The notes beneath the pieces were generated by a model. The model searched no databases, was not told the origin of the DNA, and saw nothing but the letters and a program-made list of their open reading frames with translations. This document shows positions 25,474 through 34,958 of a stretch of 64,000 nt of DNA, one piece after another. This stretch comes from an unicellular cyanobacterium SU3 (GTDB taxonomy: Bacteria > Cyanobacteriota > Cyanobacteriia > Cyanobacteriales > Microcystaceae): contig NETF01000037.1 of NCBI GenBank assembly GCA_002172675.1, forward strand, positions 26,314 through 90,313, in the 5' to 3' direction. Numbering within the stretch: the stretch's first letter is position 1; each line of letters begins with the position of its first letter. The position numbers were made by a program, and so were the translations under genes.

Positions 25474-26322
25474 ATGACCTTACCCCAAGTTATTAATCAA
25501 TTTCTCAAAAATCCCTCCCATTTACCAAAGAATATTATCTGGCGTTTTCCTAAAGAAATATCTACTCAGAAACATATTTTTGTCTTAGGTGCGCCGAGAA
25601 GTGGTACAACTTTAGCTAAATTAATTTTAACTTCTCATCCTTATTTAATTGGGCCAGGTTACGAAACAGCATTTTTTACTTATCGTGATATTTTTAGTTT
25701 TAGATTTAAAGGAATTAAACCCAAAAAAATGGATGAGTTACGTCAAAATTGTCATGATATTGTCGAATTTTTTGATGTTTTTACGAATCAGGTTTTAATG
25801 GAGCATCCAGACGCTAAATATTATGTTGAAAAAACCCCTCAGCACGTTTTACAATTAGCATTTTTAACCAAATATTTTCCTAATTCCAAATTTATTCACA
25901 TGGTGCGAGATGGAAGGGATGGTTTTTGTTCTGCTAAATATCATAAAAATGTTGTGCAAGGAAGTGATGTTAAACGGTATGCAAAGTATTGGCGAAAATG
26001 CCTTGATAGTCGTATAAAATTAGGAGAAAAGGATAACATCTTAGACGTTAAATATGAAGATTTAGCATCTGATCCAGAAACTATAATTAAAGGGATTATG
26101 TCCTTTATTGGAGAAACCTATCATCCTCAACAGTTAGAACCCGGTAAATATTCTAATAATGCCATAACTAAGATTAAAACCCCTGTATTTGAGAAACTTT
26201 CTTCTAATATTAATGATTCTAGTATTCAACGTTATAAAAAAGAACTTTCAACTGATGAAATTGAAATATTTAAGACTATTGCTGGTGAACAATTACGTCA
26301 TTTTGGTTATGAGGTTGAATAA
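25474..26322 (+). CDS. Sulfotransferase family protein
   Basis: A 282-aa protein with the PAPS-binding 5'-phosphosulfate loop VLGAPRSGTTLAKLIL near residue 36 and the 3'-phosphate motif HMVRDGRDGFCSAKYH near residue 140. These two motifs define the sulfotransferase fold, which moves sulfate from PAPS to hydroxyl or amine groups. The closest type is the Stf0/heparan-like protein-tyrosine or glycan group often found near surface polysaccharide genes; the acceptor is unknown. It begins 11 bp after the YqgF-like gene. No signal peptide is visible. Confidence 0.82.
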   Translation: MTLPQVINQFLKNPSHLPKNIIWRFPKEISTQKHIFVLGAPRSGTTLAKLILTSHPYLIGPGYETAFFTYRDIFSFRFKGIKPKKMDELRQNCHDIVEFFDVFTNQVLMEHPDAKYYVEKTPQHVLQLAFLTKYFPNSKFIHMVRDGRDGFCSAKYHKNVVQGSDVKRYAKYWRKCLDSRIKLGEKDNILDVKYEDLASDPETIIKGIMSFIGETYHPQQLEPGKYSNNAITKIKTPVFEKLSSNINDSSIQRYKKELSTDEIEIFKTIAGEQLRHFGYEVE

Positions 26323-26390
26323 TTTTAACCATTAACTTTCTTAAGTTAAAGCGTGAGAAATAATAGAATTAATGATACTGGAAAAAAATT

Positions 26391-26648
26391 ATGGATGCTC
26401 AGGAATTGTTGAGTCGCTATGCTGCTGGAGAAAGGAACTTCAGTGGGGTTAATTTGAAAGGTGTTAATCTGAGGGATGCTGATTTGAGGAAAACTGACTT
26501 GAGAGTTAGTCGAATGGAGCAAGTGAACTTGCGAGATGCTAAATTGGAGGGTGCTAACTGTTATTGTGCTGAAATGTATGGAGCTTTGTTTCATAATACT
26601 GTTTCTCCCAATGGAGAGATGATTACCGACTTTGATAGTCTAGAATGA
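26391..26648 (+). CDS. Small pentapeptide-repeat protein
   Basis: An 85-aa protein made largely of A(D/N)LxX pentapeptides: about residues 17-65 read FSGVNLKGVNLRDADLRK and on to LRDAKLEGANCYCAEMYGALF. Such repeats form a right-handed beta helix. Cyanobacteria carry dozens of them, with mostly unknown roles. No targeting signal is visible. An opposite-strand open frame here is only its shadow. A decayed HEPN-MNT locus follows on the same strand. Confidence 0.82.
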   Translation: MDAQELLSRYAAGERNFSGVNLKGVNLRDADLRKTDLRVSRMEQVNLRDAKLEGANCYCAEMYGALFHNTVSPNGEMITDFDSLE

Positions 26649-26670
26649 TTGAGAATCAACTCTTTATACA

Positions 26671-27030
26671 AATAAAATCAATGAACAAAAACGAGCCGAA
26701 ATTATCTAACAAATACAACTCGCACAATCTCAAAGCTCAGAATTATCAGCTACCATGAAGCAAAGACAACAACAAGGTTGGGAAATTGCTAAAAATAGTG
26801 CAGATATTCTCAAAAAACAATTTGGAGTTAAGCGAGTTGTTTTATTTGGTTCAATGCTTAATCCTGAACACTTATCCCCTTACTCAAATATTGATTTAGC
26901 TCTCTTCCAATGCTTTATTTAAAGCAGGAGCCGTTATTGAAAAAGGACATCAATTTCAAATTGATTTAGTAGAAGCAGAAAAGGCTAAACCCCATTTCGC
27001 CAAGCTATCGATAAGGGGGTTGAACTTTGA
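26671..27030 (+). pseudogene. MNT-type nucleotidyltransferase antitoxin pseudogene
   Basis: The frame through 26755 reads WEIAKNSADILKKQFGVKRV and VLFGSMLNPEHLSPYSNIDLAL, the minimal nucleotidyltransferase core with the GS motif and a late acidic pair. A TAA at 26707 interrupts the upstream part, the frame breaks after DLAL near 26908, and a second frame resumes with NALFKAGAVIEKGHQFQIDL and EAEKAKPH before a one-base slip near 26993 ends the match. The restored end is RQAIDKGVEL with the stop at 27028. In intact loci this antitoxin AMPylates its HEPN toxin partner, whose remnant follows. It is clearly dead. Confidence 0.75.
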
Positions 27031-27118
27031 AAAAAGAAAAAATTAAAGAACGAATTGAACAATAATTAAGAGAAATTCAAGAAACAATATCAAAAACTCA
27101 GTTTTACATCGAAATTAC
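27027..27118 (+). pseudogene. HepT-like HEPN toxin gene remnant
   Basis: Overlapping the MNT stop, a TTG-led frame reads KKEKIKERIEQ, meets TAA, and goes on in frame as LREIQETISKTQFYIEI. This resembles the N-terminus of HepT-type partners of MNT genes. A GTAAGG-type palindrome at 27120 replaces the rest. Only about 30 codons survive, so the family call depends on the neighbouring MNT remnant. Confidence 0.45.
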
Positions 27119-27119
27119 T

Positions 27120-27145
27120 GTAAGGTGGGGAGTGCATCGCCCTAC
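27120..27145. repeat. Degenerate GTAGGG-type palindrome
   Basis: GTAAGGTGGGGAGTGCATCG followed by CCCTAC has the same ends as the palindromes at 16776 and 62031 but a degraded centre. It ends the homology of the HEPN remnant, so it may mark the deletion point. Confidence 0.5.
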
Positions 27146-27299
27146 GATCTGGATTAGGATAATAGAAGCTTGATAAAAAACTCGAAAAAATTAGGCATAA
27201 TATAATAGTAAGGGTTGCTTGATTAAGATCCCTGTTTGATCTTACAATTACAGCGATTCAACCCCTTTCGTCAGTTACTACCCAGTTACCTTAAAATAT

Positions 27300-27797
27300 A
27301 TGTCTGCTTCTGACGTACAACCTCCTCAATCTTACCGTAAAGAGGAAGTTCAAGAAATTTTACACTTGGCCATTGCTCGCAAAACCGAGGTTGAAGAATT
27401 ATCTCGTACTCAACTTTGGGAAATTGCAGCAGAATTAGATATTGATGTTGCTGTTTTACAATTGGCCGAAAAAGACTGGTTATTACAAAAACAACAGCAA
27501 GAAAAAAAAGATGAATTTAATCAATATCGTCAACGACAATTAAAACGAAAATTTATTCGTTATACCATTATTAATTCCTTTGTCATGTTACTAAATTTCT
27601 TGGCAGTAGGAACCCTATCTTGGTCATTATACATCTTGATTTTATTGGGGCTTCCCTTGTCATTAGATACATTGAAAACCTTTCAAACCGAAGGAGATGA
27701 GTATGAAAAAGCTTTTCAACAATGGTATTTTAAAAAGGAAATGAAGGCATCAATTTCTAGTCTTTGGAATCGCATTAAAACCGCTTGGTTATCGTAA
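27300..27797 (+). CDS. 2TM domain-containing protein
   Basis: A 165-aa protein with a cytoplasmic N-terminal helix region (EEVQEILHLAIARKTEVEEL, then an ELDIDVAVLQLAEKDW motif seen before 2TM domains) and two close membrane segments at about residues 92-110 and 112-130 (NSFVMLLNFLAVGT and WSLYILILLGLPL). The C-terminus is cytoplasmic and basic. Family function is unknown; some members join sensor histidine kinases. It stands alone with about 130 bp before the DUF697 gene on the same strand. Confidence 0.7.
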   Translation: MSASDVQPPQSYRKEEVQEILHLAIARKTEVEELSRTQLWEIAAELDIDVAVLQLAEKDWLLQKQQQEKKDEFNQYRQRQLKRKFIRYTIINSFVMLLNFLAVGTLSWSLYILILLGLPLSLDTLKTFQTEGDEYEKAFQQWYFKKEMKASISSLWNRIKTAWLS

Positions 27798-27928
27798 AAA
27801 GTTGATGATGAATCGAGTCTTTAAGTAACGGGTTATTAAAGATATAGTCGAGTTTTCAAGTTCGTTGAAAAATGCCCCCGAAAAGAGTACAATCAAATCA
27901 AGGAAAATTAGGGTAATTTTGAGGGGAA

Positions 27929-29314
27929 ATGATGACAGTTAAGGTAAAAAAACCCATTCTTGTGGCAGGATTAAGCATTTCTTTCTTACTATGGTTAGGA
28001 GAAAGTCTCCATCAGGAAGTCATGGCCATAGGAGAATGGGGTGTTTTGAGTCTAATGGCCATCGGCACAGGAATTTGGTGGTGGCAACAAGAAAAACAAC
28101 CTAAAAAACCAGTCTACCAAAGCATTTCACCCTTAACGCTAACAGAAATTAATCTGGCTATATCTGATGGAGAAAAAATATTAAAAATAGTTAAACAAGA
28201 AAATCCTGAATCTGATGTAGTCGGGTTAGAAAATCAGTTAGAAAAATTACCCAAAAAGCTAAATGAACAATTCGTTGCTTTAGGGTTAATTAGTAATTCT
28301 AATACATTAAAAGATGGGTTGAAATTATTATTAAATAAAGAAACAGACTTTAAAGAAATTCAATGGTTAGTACAAGATAATCTTGAAGCGATTAATCAAA
28401 AAATAGACTTAATTATCTTTTTGATTACCACAGATTTAACTGAATCTCAATGGCGATTTATACAACAATCCCATCAAAATCATCAACGATGTATAATTGT
28501 ATTAAATCAACCTGAACAATATAATTTAGAAGAACAAGAAATTATTGTACAACAAATTAAACAACGGGTGAAAACGATTATTCCTCCCAATGATGTAGTA
28601 GCGGTAAATTCAAACCCAACCCCTTTAAAAGTCCGTCAATATAAAGAGGATCAATCCTATCAAGAATGGACAGAAATAAAACCACCTAATGTTGCATCTT
28701 TAACGAATAGACTAACTTCTATTTTAAGTCAAGAAAGAGAGCAACTAATTTTAGGTAAAGTTTGGAGGGAAGCGCAAGAAATAAAAGAAAAAGGAAAACA
28801 AATATTAAATAAAATAAGACGGGATCGCGCTGTACCCATAATGGAAAACTATCAATGGATAGTAGCAGCCACAGCTTTTGCAAACCCGGTTTCCTCCTTA
28901 GATTTATTAGCCACGGCTGCCATTAACGCTCAAATGATAGTAGATTTAAGCAGTATTTATCAACAGAAATTTACCTTATCTCAAGGGCAAGTAGCATCAG
29001 CGACCATTGGCAAATTAATGATAAAGTTAGGGTTAGTAGAATTATCAACCCATGCTATTAGTAGTTTACTCAAAAGTAACGCCATTACTTATGTAGCAGG
29101 AGGAGCAACCCAAGGCATTAGTGCAGCCTATTTAACCCGTGTTGCTGGTTTAAGTTTAGTGGAATATTTTCAAGAACAAGAGGTGAATTCTCAGAGCAGT
29201 CAAAGTCTAGATGTCGAAAAACTTTCAACCAAAATAAAACAAGTATTTGAGCAAACAAAACGCAGAGAAATTTTACAGGGCTTTGTGAAACAAACCCTTC
29301 CTAAACTATCATAG
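27929..29314 (+). CDS. DUF697 (YcjF-like) family membrane protein
   Basis: A 461-aa protein with an N-terminal hydrophobic segment (residues 10-30) and WGVLSLMAIGTGIWWW close by, a middle domain resembling a GTPase without visible P-loop (LIIFLITTDLTESQWRF, CIIVLNQPEQYN), and a C-terminal DUF697 part (NPVSSLDLLATAAINAQMIV, LGLVELSTHAISSLLKSN) of hydrophobic helices. The type is common in cyanobacteria next to or in place of Era-like GTPases. The missing nucleotide-binding loop suggests a structural role. I cannot give a function. It is followed by an MFS gene after about 140 bp. Confidence 0.62.
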   Translation: MMTVKVKKPILVAGLSISFLLWLGESLHQEVMAIGEWGVLSLMAIGTGIWWWQQEKQPKKPVYQSISPLTLTEINLAISDGEKILKIVKQENPESDVVGLENQLEKLPKKLNEQFVALGLISNSNTLKDGLKLLLNKETDFKEIQWLVQDNLEAINQKIDLIIFLITTDLTESQWRFIQQSHQNHQRCIIVLNQPEQYNLEEQEIIVQQIKQRVKTIIPPNDVVAVNSNPTPLKVRQYKEDQSYQEWTEIKPPNVASLTNRLTSILSQEREQLILGKVWREAQEIKEKGKQILNKIRRDRAVPIMENYQWIVAATAFANPVSSLDLLATAAINAQMIVDLSSIYQQKFTLSQGQVASATIGKLMIKLGLVELSTHAISSLLKSNAITYVAGGATQGISAAYLTRVAGLSLVEYFQEQEVNSQSSQSLDVEKLSTKIKQVFEQTKRREILQGFVKQTLPKLS

Positions 29315-29455
29315 ATAATGCTGTTGCTATTTTGTGATAACTATCTATTTCCTGTTACTTAGTACAGCCACAAAAAAACTATAACTCCGAATTCCGAACT
29401 CCGAACTTCGGTTAGTTAATATTTTGGCGTGTGAAAAAAATTTTAAACATAAATT

Positions 29456-30901
29456 ATGACAGTTTCTGATTCTGAAACCACTCCAAATACTATTAATCAA
29501 ACGCTAGATACTGCCAAACCAGATGAATCTATGGCACATTCCAATAGCTCTAAACGATCTCCTCGGCAAGGGTTTGCTCCGGTATTGGAGAATCCTCGAT
29601 TTTTAATTTTATGGATAGGCCAAGTGTTTTCTCAACTGGCAGATAAAGTTTATTTAGTATTGATGATTGCCTTTATCGCTGGTCATTTTCAAGGGGAAAA
29701 TCAACCCATTAGTGGTTGGGTATCAGCAATTATGATTGCCTTTACCATTCCAGCAGTGTTTTTTGGTTCTTTAGCTGGAGTATATGTCGATCGCTGGCCG
29801 AAAAAAGGGGTATTAGTCATTTCTAACCTCATTCGTGCTGCTTTTGTGTTTATTATTCCTCCTTTACTCTGGTTATGCCAAGGAGATACATTCACCTTAA
29901 ATGTTAGTTGGTTCCCTCACTGGTTACGCAGTTGGCAAAATCAAACCCAAGAGGCATTTTTGTTACCCTTGGGTTTTTTAATGTTATTAGTGTTAACCTT
30001 TGTCGATTCTACGATTACGCAATTTTTTGCTCCTGCTGAACAAGCGACTATTCCCCTAGTCGTCAAACGTCGTCATTTATTATCGGCTAATTCTCTGTTT
30101 ACCACTACCATGATGGCCATGACCATTGTGGGTTTTGCCATCGGGGAACCTTTATTAGAAGTCGCTTCTCATTTTGCTGAAAATCTTGGCTTTTCTTGGG
30201 AGGAAGGAAAAGCTTTTGTGGTAGGACTCTCTTATTTAATTGCAGGGTTACTCCTTCTACTGTTAAAAACAGGGGAAAAACGGGAACATGACGAAAAAGA
30301 ACAACCCCATGTTTTAGAAGATATTAAGGATGGTATTCGTTACCTAGGGAGTAATCATCGGGTTCGGAATGCTTTGATTCAGTTGGTTATTTTATTTTGT
30401 ATTTTTGCGGCCTTGTCTGTCTTAGCGGTACGGATGGCTGAAACGATTCCAGGAATGAAAGCCGAACAATTTGGCTTTTTATTAGCGACCGGTGGCTTAG
30501 GTATGGGTTGTGGCGCTGCTATTTTAGGCGGTTGGGGACAACAATTCCGAAATAATCAGTTAGGGTTATGGGGATCAATGGGAATGGCGGTTTCCTTGGT
30601 TGGTTTATCTTTATCGACTACCAGTTTATGGTTAACCCTACTAATGACTACATTCTTAGGGCTATTTGCCGCCTTTGTCGGTGTTCCGATGCAAACCACT
30701 ATTCAAGCAGAAACCCCTGTGGATATGCGCGGTAAAGTATTTGGCTTACAAAATAATGCAGTCAATATCGCTCTCTCTTTACCCTTAGCCTTAGCTGGTA
30801 TTGCCGAAACCGTTTTTGGTTTGCAACCGGTGTTATTAAGTTTAGGAGTGATGGCGATCGCTGGTGGTATTTTAACTTGGTTAATGGGAATGAAAGAATA
30901 A
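29456..30901 (+). CDS. Major facilitator superfamily transporter
   Basis: A 481-aa membrane protein with a 45-residue polar N-terminus and about 12 hydrophobic segments. The loop GVYVDRWPKKGVLVISNLIR between TM2 and TM3 matches the MFS motif A (G-x3-D-R), and the segment FADSTITQFF-like VDSTITQFFAPAEQATIP is typical of the LplT/EntS-type MFS_3 group. Substrate cannot be read; related proteins export siderophores, lipids or drugs. It is convergent with a conserved small gene 6 bp away. The start at 29456 is followed by an unusually long soluble tail, so a later Met is possible. Confidence 0.82.
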   Translation: MTVSDSETTPNTINQTLDTAKPDESMAHSNSSKRSPRQGFAPVLENPRFLILWIGQVFSQLADKVYLVLMIAFIAGHFQGENQPISGWVSAIMIAFTIPAVFFGSLAGVYVDRWPKKGVLVISNLIRAAFVFIIPPLLWLCQGDTFTLNVSWFPHWLRSWQNQTQEAFLLPLGFLMLLVLTFVDSTITQFFAPAEQATIPLVVKRRHLLSANSLFTTTMMAMTIVGFAIGEPLLEVASHFAENLGFSWEEGKAFVVGLSYLIAGLLLLLLKTGEKREHDEKEQPHVLEDIKDGIRYLGSNHRVRNALIQLVILFCIFAALSVLAVRMAETIPGMKAEQFGFLLATGGLGMGCGAAILGGWGQQFRNNQLGLWGSMGMAVSLVGLSLSTTSLWLTLLMTTFLGLFAAFVGVPMQTTIQAETPVDMRGKVFGLQNNAVNIALSLPLALAGIAETVFGLQPVLLSLGVMAIAGGILTWLMGMKE

Positions 30902-30907
30902 GACGGT

Positions 30908-31093
30908 TTAAGTAAACCGAATGCGTCCTTCGTCCATTTCTGACATAAGTAATTCCAAAGCCTCATAGTCCACATCAGAAATATAACCAGTACGAGTTAA
31001 CTCATGGTTAATAGCCATCTCGATTTCTGGGGTTAATCGTTTAAGATATAAAGCTTTTTCTACTAATTGGCGAATTAAAGGGGGCCGGTTCAC
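30908..31093 (-). CDS. Small conserved hypothetical protein
   Basis: A 61-aa soluble protein: PPLIRQLVEKALYLKRLTPE, then MAINHELTRTGYISDVDYEA and a short acidic end. I recognise the general pattern from small conserved cyanobacterial proteins but know of no function. It begins at 31093 and ends 6 bp from the convergent MFS gene. The coherent helical pattern and near-touching gene ends favour a real gene. Confidence 0.6.
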   Translation of the reverse strand: MNRPPLIRQLVEKALYLKRLTPEIEMAINHELTRTGYISDVDYEALELLMSEMDEGRIRFT

Positions 31094-31570
31094 AGAGTTT
31101 TCTCCGCTCTTGACAACAAGGGATTTTAGGCTAAGTTGGTAGATGTGGAGAAGTATCTTACTTCCACTAGGATCAAAGGGTTGTAATCTTTAGGCTTTTT
31201 TAACAACAGTGACGATCTCTAGTAAACCATTAATGGGGGACAGAGTTTTGTAGCTTGCTTAACTTTTTTTAACAAAAAAACTGATACAATGCTAAACTGT
31301 CACTAATTACTTGATTAACTACAATAACGTAAGGGCCAAATTATGGTTAAGTTTGGGTAAAATCTATCCTTGGATAGAGGAAAATCCAGATTTAACCAAA
31401 ATAAACAAAAAGTAGGATTCAGTCACAAAGTTTAACAACTTATTAACCTAAAATAAATTAATAAAAAAAATAGATTAAAAGGGTTAAGACTGAATCAATT
31501 AATAAAAAAGTGATTATAATTTGGTCATAACCATAAGCAAACTAAATTTTGAAATTGAGGGTAAATACCA
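31094..31570. promoter_or_regulatory. Long non-coding region ahead of the STAS gene
   Basis: A 477-bp AT-rich spacer with no coding. A TATAAT lies at about 31515-31520, some 50 bp before the STAS start; TACAAT at about 31286 is another possible -10. A 6-bp hairpin CTATCC-TT-GGATAG sits near 31364-31377. GAGG at about 31556-31559 precedes the start. The region probably holds divergent promoters and a long leader; no RNA gene is recognised. Confidence 0.4.
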
Positions 31571-31924
31571 ATGATGGGGAGTCAATTGATTAATTTAAGA
31601 GTAGCGGTATTAGAACCAATGGGTTACATTACTGCTGCTAATGTTGATGATTTTCAAGAGAAATTAACAACTTTTGTCAGTAACCATCCTAATAGAGATT
31701 ATTTGGTGGATATGCACCAAGTAGAATTTATTGACAGTGCGGGATTAATGGCCATTGTGTCTGCCTTTCGTCTGGCTCAGCATCTCAATAAAAAACTAAG
31801 TGTTTGTTCCTTATCACCATCAGTCCGCATTATCTTTGAATTAACCCAGTTAGATAGGGCTTTAGAAATCTACGAAAGCCGTCAAGCTTATGAAACATCT
31901 TTAAATGCTACTTTAGCTGCTTGA
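31571..31924 (+). CDS. STAS-domain protein, anti-sigma factor antagonist type
   Basis: A 117-aa single STAS domain. The conserved loop QVEFIDSAGLMAIVSAFRLA near residue 55 holds the serine that partner switch kinases phosphorylate in SpoIIAA/RsbV-type proteins. The rest (RVAVLEPMGYITAANVDDFQ at the start and IFELTQLDRALEIYES at the end) is standard. It would bind an anti-sigma factor or other kinase when unphosphorylated. No kinase or PP2C phosphatase is adjacent. The second Met or the first may be used; GAGG 11 nt upstream fits. Confidence 0.85.
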   Translation: MMGSQLINLRVAVLEPMGYITAANVDDFQEKLTTFVSNHPNRDYLVDMHQVEFIDSAGLMAIVSAFRLAQHLNKKLSVCSLSPSVRIIFELTQLDRALEIYESRQAYETSLNATLAA

Positions 31925-32027
31925 CGTCACTCCTTATAATAATGCGTTCAAGTATTGGCTGACTCCTCCACACTTCCGGTATATTAGAAAAACACCAGAA
32001 AAATAGGGAAGTGCCGGAGGTTTGTTT

Positions 32028-34604
32028 GTGACTATCGCTATTGAAAAATTCATTACCCCAGACATTAATAAACCTGCCCGTTATTTAGGTAACGAGTTGG
32101 GGGCAAAACATAAACCGTGGAATGACACGACTGTACGCTGGGTATTAACCTATCCAGAGGTTTATGAGTTAGGCGCATCCAATTTAGGTCATATCATCCT
32201 TTACAATATTCTCAATGCTCAGCCTCGTCAACTGTGCGATCGCACTTACCTACCCGCACCCGATTTAGCTAAGAAATTACGAGACAGCAATACACCATTA
32301 TTTGCCTTAGAATCCCGTCGTTTCTTAGTAGATTTTGATATATTAGGATTTAACTTAAGTTATGAGCTAGGAGCAACTAACATCTTAGAAATGCTTGATT
32401 TAGCTCAAATTCCCTTAACTTGGAAAGAGAGAGAATCAGACAATTATCCGTTAATTTTTGCAGGGGGACAAACCGCCACCTCGAATCCTGAACCCTTTGC
32501 CGAATTTTTCGATTTTATGGCTTTAGGAGACGGAGAAGAATTATTACCCGAAATTGGTTTAATTATTGAACAAGGAAAAGAAAATAACCTTAGCAAAGAA
32601 GCATTATTGTTAGATTTAGCGCAAATTCCAGGGGTTTATATCCCTCGATTTTATGATGTGACAGAAGCAGGAGAAGTGATTCCTAACCGATCTGATGTTC
32701 CTGCTAAAATTTTACGCCGAGTTTCCCCTCCTATGCCAGCCTATGCCATTGGTTTGGTCCCTTATATTGAAACCATTCATGATCGCTTAGTGGTAGAAAT
32801 AAGACGGGGTTGCACTAGAGGTTGTCGTTTCTGTCAACCAGGGATGTTAACTCGTCCGGCTAGAGATGTACAACCGGATGATGTTATCGAAACCATTGAA
32901 CGGGGAATTAGAGAAACGGGCCATAATGAATTCTCTTTATTATCTCTCAGTTGTTCCGACTATTTAGCCCTGCCGGCAGTGGGAACAGAAATTAAAAACC
33001 GCCTTAAAGATGAAAATATTACCCTTTCTTTACCCAGTCAACGGGTAGATAGGTTTGATGAAAATATCGCCAACATTGTCGGGGGAAACCGTAAGTCAGG
33101 TTTAACCTTCGCTCCAGAAGCCGGAACCCAAAGAATGCGCGATGTCATTAATAAAGGGTTAACCAATGAGGAGTTATTAAGAGGGGTTAAAACCGCCGTT
33201 GAACAAGGTTGGGATAAGGTTAAACTCTATTTTATGATTGGTTTACCTGGAGAAACGGATCTCGATGTTTTGGGTATTGTGGAGACAGTGCGCTGGTTAC
33301 GGCAAGAATGTCGTATGAAAGGCCGTAAACCGTTGCAATTTACCATTACAGTGTCTAATTTTACCCCGAAACCTCATACGCCGTTTCAGTGGCATTCTGT
33401 GTCTACAGCAGAGTTTAAGCGTAAGCAGGAATTATTACGGGAAGCCTTTCGTAGTTTAAGAGGGGTGAAAGCCAATTATACCGATGTGAGAATTTCAGGA
33501 ATGGAGGATTTTGTCGGAAGAGGCGATCGCCGTTTATCCCCTGTGATTCGTCGCGCCTGGGAATTAGGTGCCGGTATGGACTCCTGGTGGGAAAATGCCC
33601 AACAAGCTTATGATGCCTGGGAACAAGCGATCAATGAAGCCGGGTTAAGTTGGAAATATCGTCAGGTAGAAGAGGGAGAATGGAATATTTTTGAAGGCAA
33701 TACAGACTCATACAATGCCCCTTTACCTTGGGATCACATTAATACCGGTATTGAGAAACAATGGTTACAAGAGGACTTACAACGGGCTTTAGAGGCGGCT
33801 ACGGTTCCTGACTGTGCCTTTGAAGGGTGTTCTCATTGTGGGGTCTGTGGGCTAGATTTTGGTCACAATATTGTGGTGCAACCCCCTACTATTCCTCAGT
33901 TTAGCGGTCATTTTCAGCCCAACCAAGATCGGTTACAGAGGTTTCGGGTTTATTTTGGCAAAATTGGCGAAATGGCTTTAGTTAGCCACCTTGATTTAGT
34001 GAGGTTATTTGATCGGGTGGTGCGTCGTGCAGCCTTACCCATTTCTTTTACGGGGGGATATCATCCGGGACCAAGAATTTCTATTGCTAATGCGTTAACT
34101 TTAGGAGTGACTAGCAATGGGGAAATTGTGGATTTTGAGTTGACTGAAATGATGGATATTAACAAGTTTCGTCACGCTTTAGAGGAACATTTACCCTCAG
34201 AAATTCCTGTTTATAATGTAGAAGAAGTATCGGTTAATTCTACTTCGGCGACTCGGTTATTAGAAGAAGCTGACTATTTAATTACGGTAGAAACTGAAGA
34301 TAATATTGCTCAGGCAACTTGGCAAAGTTGGATCGAAAAGGTATTAAATAGTTCAGAAATTAACTGGGAGAAAACTACTAAGTCAGGGAAAAAGAAGATC
34401 GTTAATTTACGCGATCGTTTATCTCATTTATCCTTAGAATCTTATCAAAATAATGCTGTAACGTTACATTATATTGGCAGTTGTCGTAATGACGGCACTA
34501 TGTTACAACCACAGCAGGTTATTTTGATGTTAGAAAAGATATCAGGGATGGACTTACAGTTAGTTAAAGTGCATCGTCAAAGATTGATTTTAGCAGCAAG
34601 TTAA
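32028..34604 (+). CDS. B12-binding radical SAM protein fused to a DUF2344 domain (TIGR03960/TIGR03936 type)
   Basis: An 858-aa protein from the GTG at 32028, chosen because GGAGG at 32016-32020 lies 7 nt before it; a TTG at 32022 would be too close. The first about 240 residues form a cobalamin-binding-like region, then the radical SAM motif RRGCTRGCRFCQPG binds a 4Fe-4S cluster. Near residue 600 CAFEGCSHCGVCGLDF adds cysteines. From about residue 635 the DUF2344 domain starts (YFGKIGEMALVSHLDLVRLF). The fused form is usual in cyanobacteria, often near ribonuclease E, which is not adjacent here. The substrate is unknown; a tRNA or rRNA modification is a guess. Confidence 0.85.
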   Translation: MTIAIEKFITPDINKPARYLGNELGAKHKPWNDTTVRWVLTYPEVYELGASNLGHIILYNILNAQPRQLCDRTYLPAPDLAKKLRDSNTPLFALESRRFLVDFDILGFNLSYELGATNILEMLDLAQIPLTWKERESDNYPLIFAGGQTATSNPEPFAEFFDFMALGDGEELLPEIGLIIEQGKENNLSKEALLLDLAQIPGVYIPRFYDVTEAGEVIPNRSDVPAKILRRVSPPMPAYAIGLVPYIETIHDRLVVEIRRGCTRGCRFCQPGMLTRPARDVQPDDVIETIERGIRETGHNEFSLLSLSCSDYLALPAVGTEIKNRLKDENITLSLPSQRVDRFDENIANIVGGNRKSGLTFAPEAGTQRMRDVINKGLTNEELLRGVKTAVEQGWDKVKLYFMIGLPGETDLDVLGIVETVRWLRQECRMKGRKPLQFTITVSNFTPKPHTPFQWHSVSTAEFKRKQELLREAFRSLRGVKANYTDVRISGMEDFVGRGDRRLSPVIRRAWELGAGMDSWWENAQQAYDAWEQAINEAGLSWKYRQVEEGEWNIFEGNTDSYNAPLPWDHINTGIEKQWLQEDLQRALEAATVPDCAFEGCSHCGVCGLDFGHNIVVQPPTIPQFSGHFQPNQDRLQRFRVYFGKIGEMALVSHLDLVRLFDRVVRRAALPISFTGGYHPGPRISIANALTLGVTSNGEIVDFELTEMMDINKFRHALEEHLPSEIPVYNVEEVSVNSTSATRLLEEADYLITVETEDNIAQATWQSWIEKVLNSSEINWEKTTKSGKKKIVNLRDRLSHLSLESYQNNAVTLHYIGSCRNDGTMLQPQQVILMLEKISGMDLQLVKVHRQRLILAAS

Positions 34605-34641
34605 CTTAATAAGGTGGGCAATGCCCACCTTATTAAGTTAA
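34601..34641 (+). terminator. 19-bp perfect inverted repeat at the stop codon, likely terminator
   Basis: TTAACTTAATAAGGTGGGC and its exact complement flank a 3-nt loop AAT. It covers the stop of the radical SAM gene. Its centre is the same GGTGGGC/GCCCACC core as the dispersed palindromes at 16776 and 62031, so it is probably a repeat element that now acts as terminator. Confidence 0.7.
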
Positions 34642-34748
34642 GAGAGGAAATCCGACAAAAAGCGATCGCAGAAGGGTATAGGTGTTTGCAATACGCTATA
34701 ATAAAGTTGACAGCAAGTCAAAAAAATTTCAACTCATAGATACAATAC

Positions 34749-34958
34749 ATGGAACTCACCATTAGTGATGCAAAAACTAAGGAACTTTTAACTGAAATTA
34801 TAGTTGAATTAATTCAGACAAGACAAGAGTTATTTCATGAGATTATTTTAGAAGCATTAGAAGAAGTTGCTCTAGCAGATGCAATTATTGAAGGAAGAAA
34901 AAATGATTTTGTTTCTGAAGAAAGCATCTTTGCTCTACTGGATGACAAAACAAAATGA
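34749..34958 (+). CDS. Antitoxin-like small protein of a relBE-type pair
   Basis: A 69-aa acidic protein rich in Glu and Leu (LTEIIVELIQTRQELFHEII, LADAIIEGRKNDFVSEESIF). The ending ...VSEESIFALLDD is typical of cyanobacterial antitoxins that wrap around a RelE/ParE toxin. Its stop overlaps the ATG of the broken toxin gene (34955) by 4 bp, as in intact pairs. With the toxin dead it has no selection to remain, yet it is intact. TATAAT lies at about 34698-34703 upstream. No DNA-binding motif is obvious. Confidence 0.65.
   Translation: MELTISDAKTKELLTEIIVELIQTRQELFHEIILEALEEVALADAIIEGRKNDFVSEESIFALLDDKTK

Noticed and set aside
26346..26594. Minus-strand open frame opposite the pentapeptide-repeat gene
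   Set aside because: Its Ser/Ile/Gln-rich repeats are the mirror of the pentapeptide codons.
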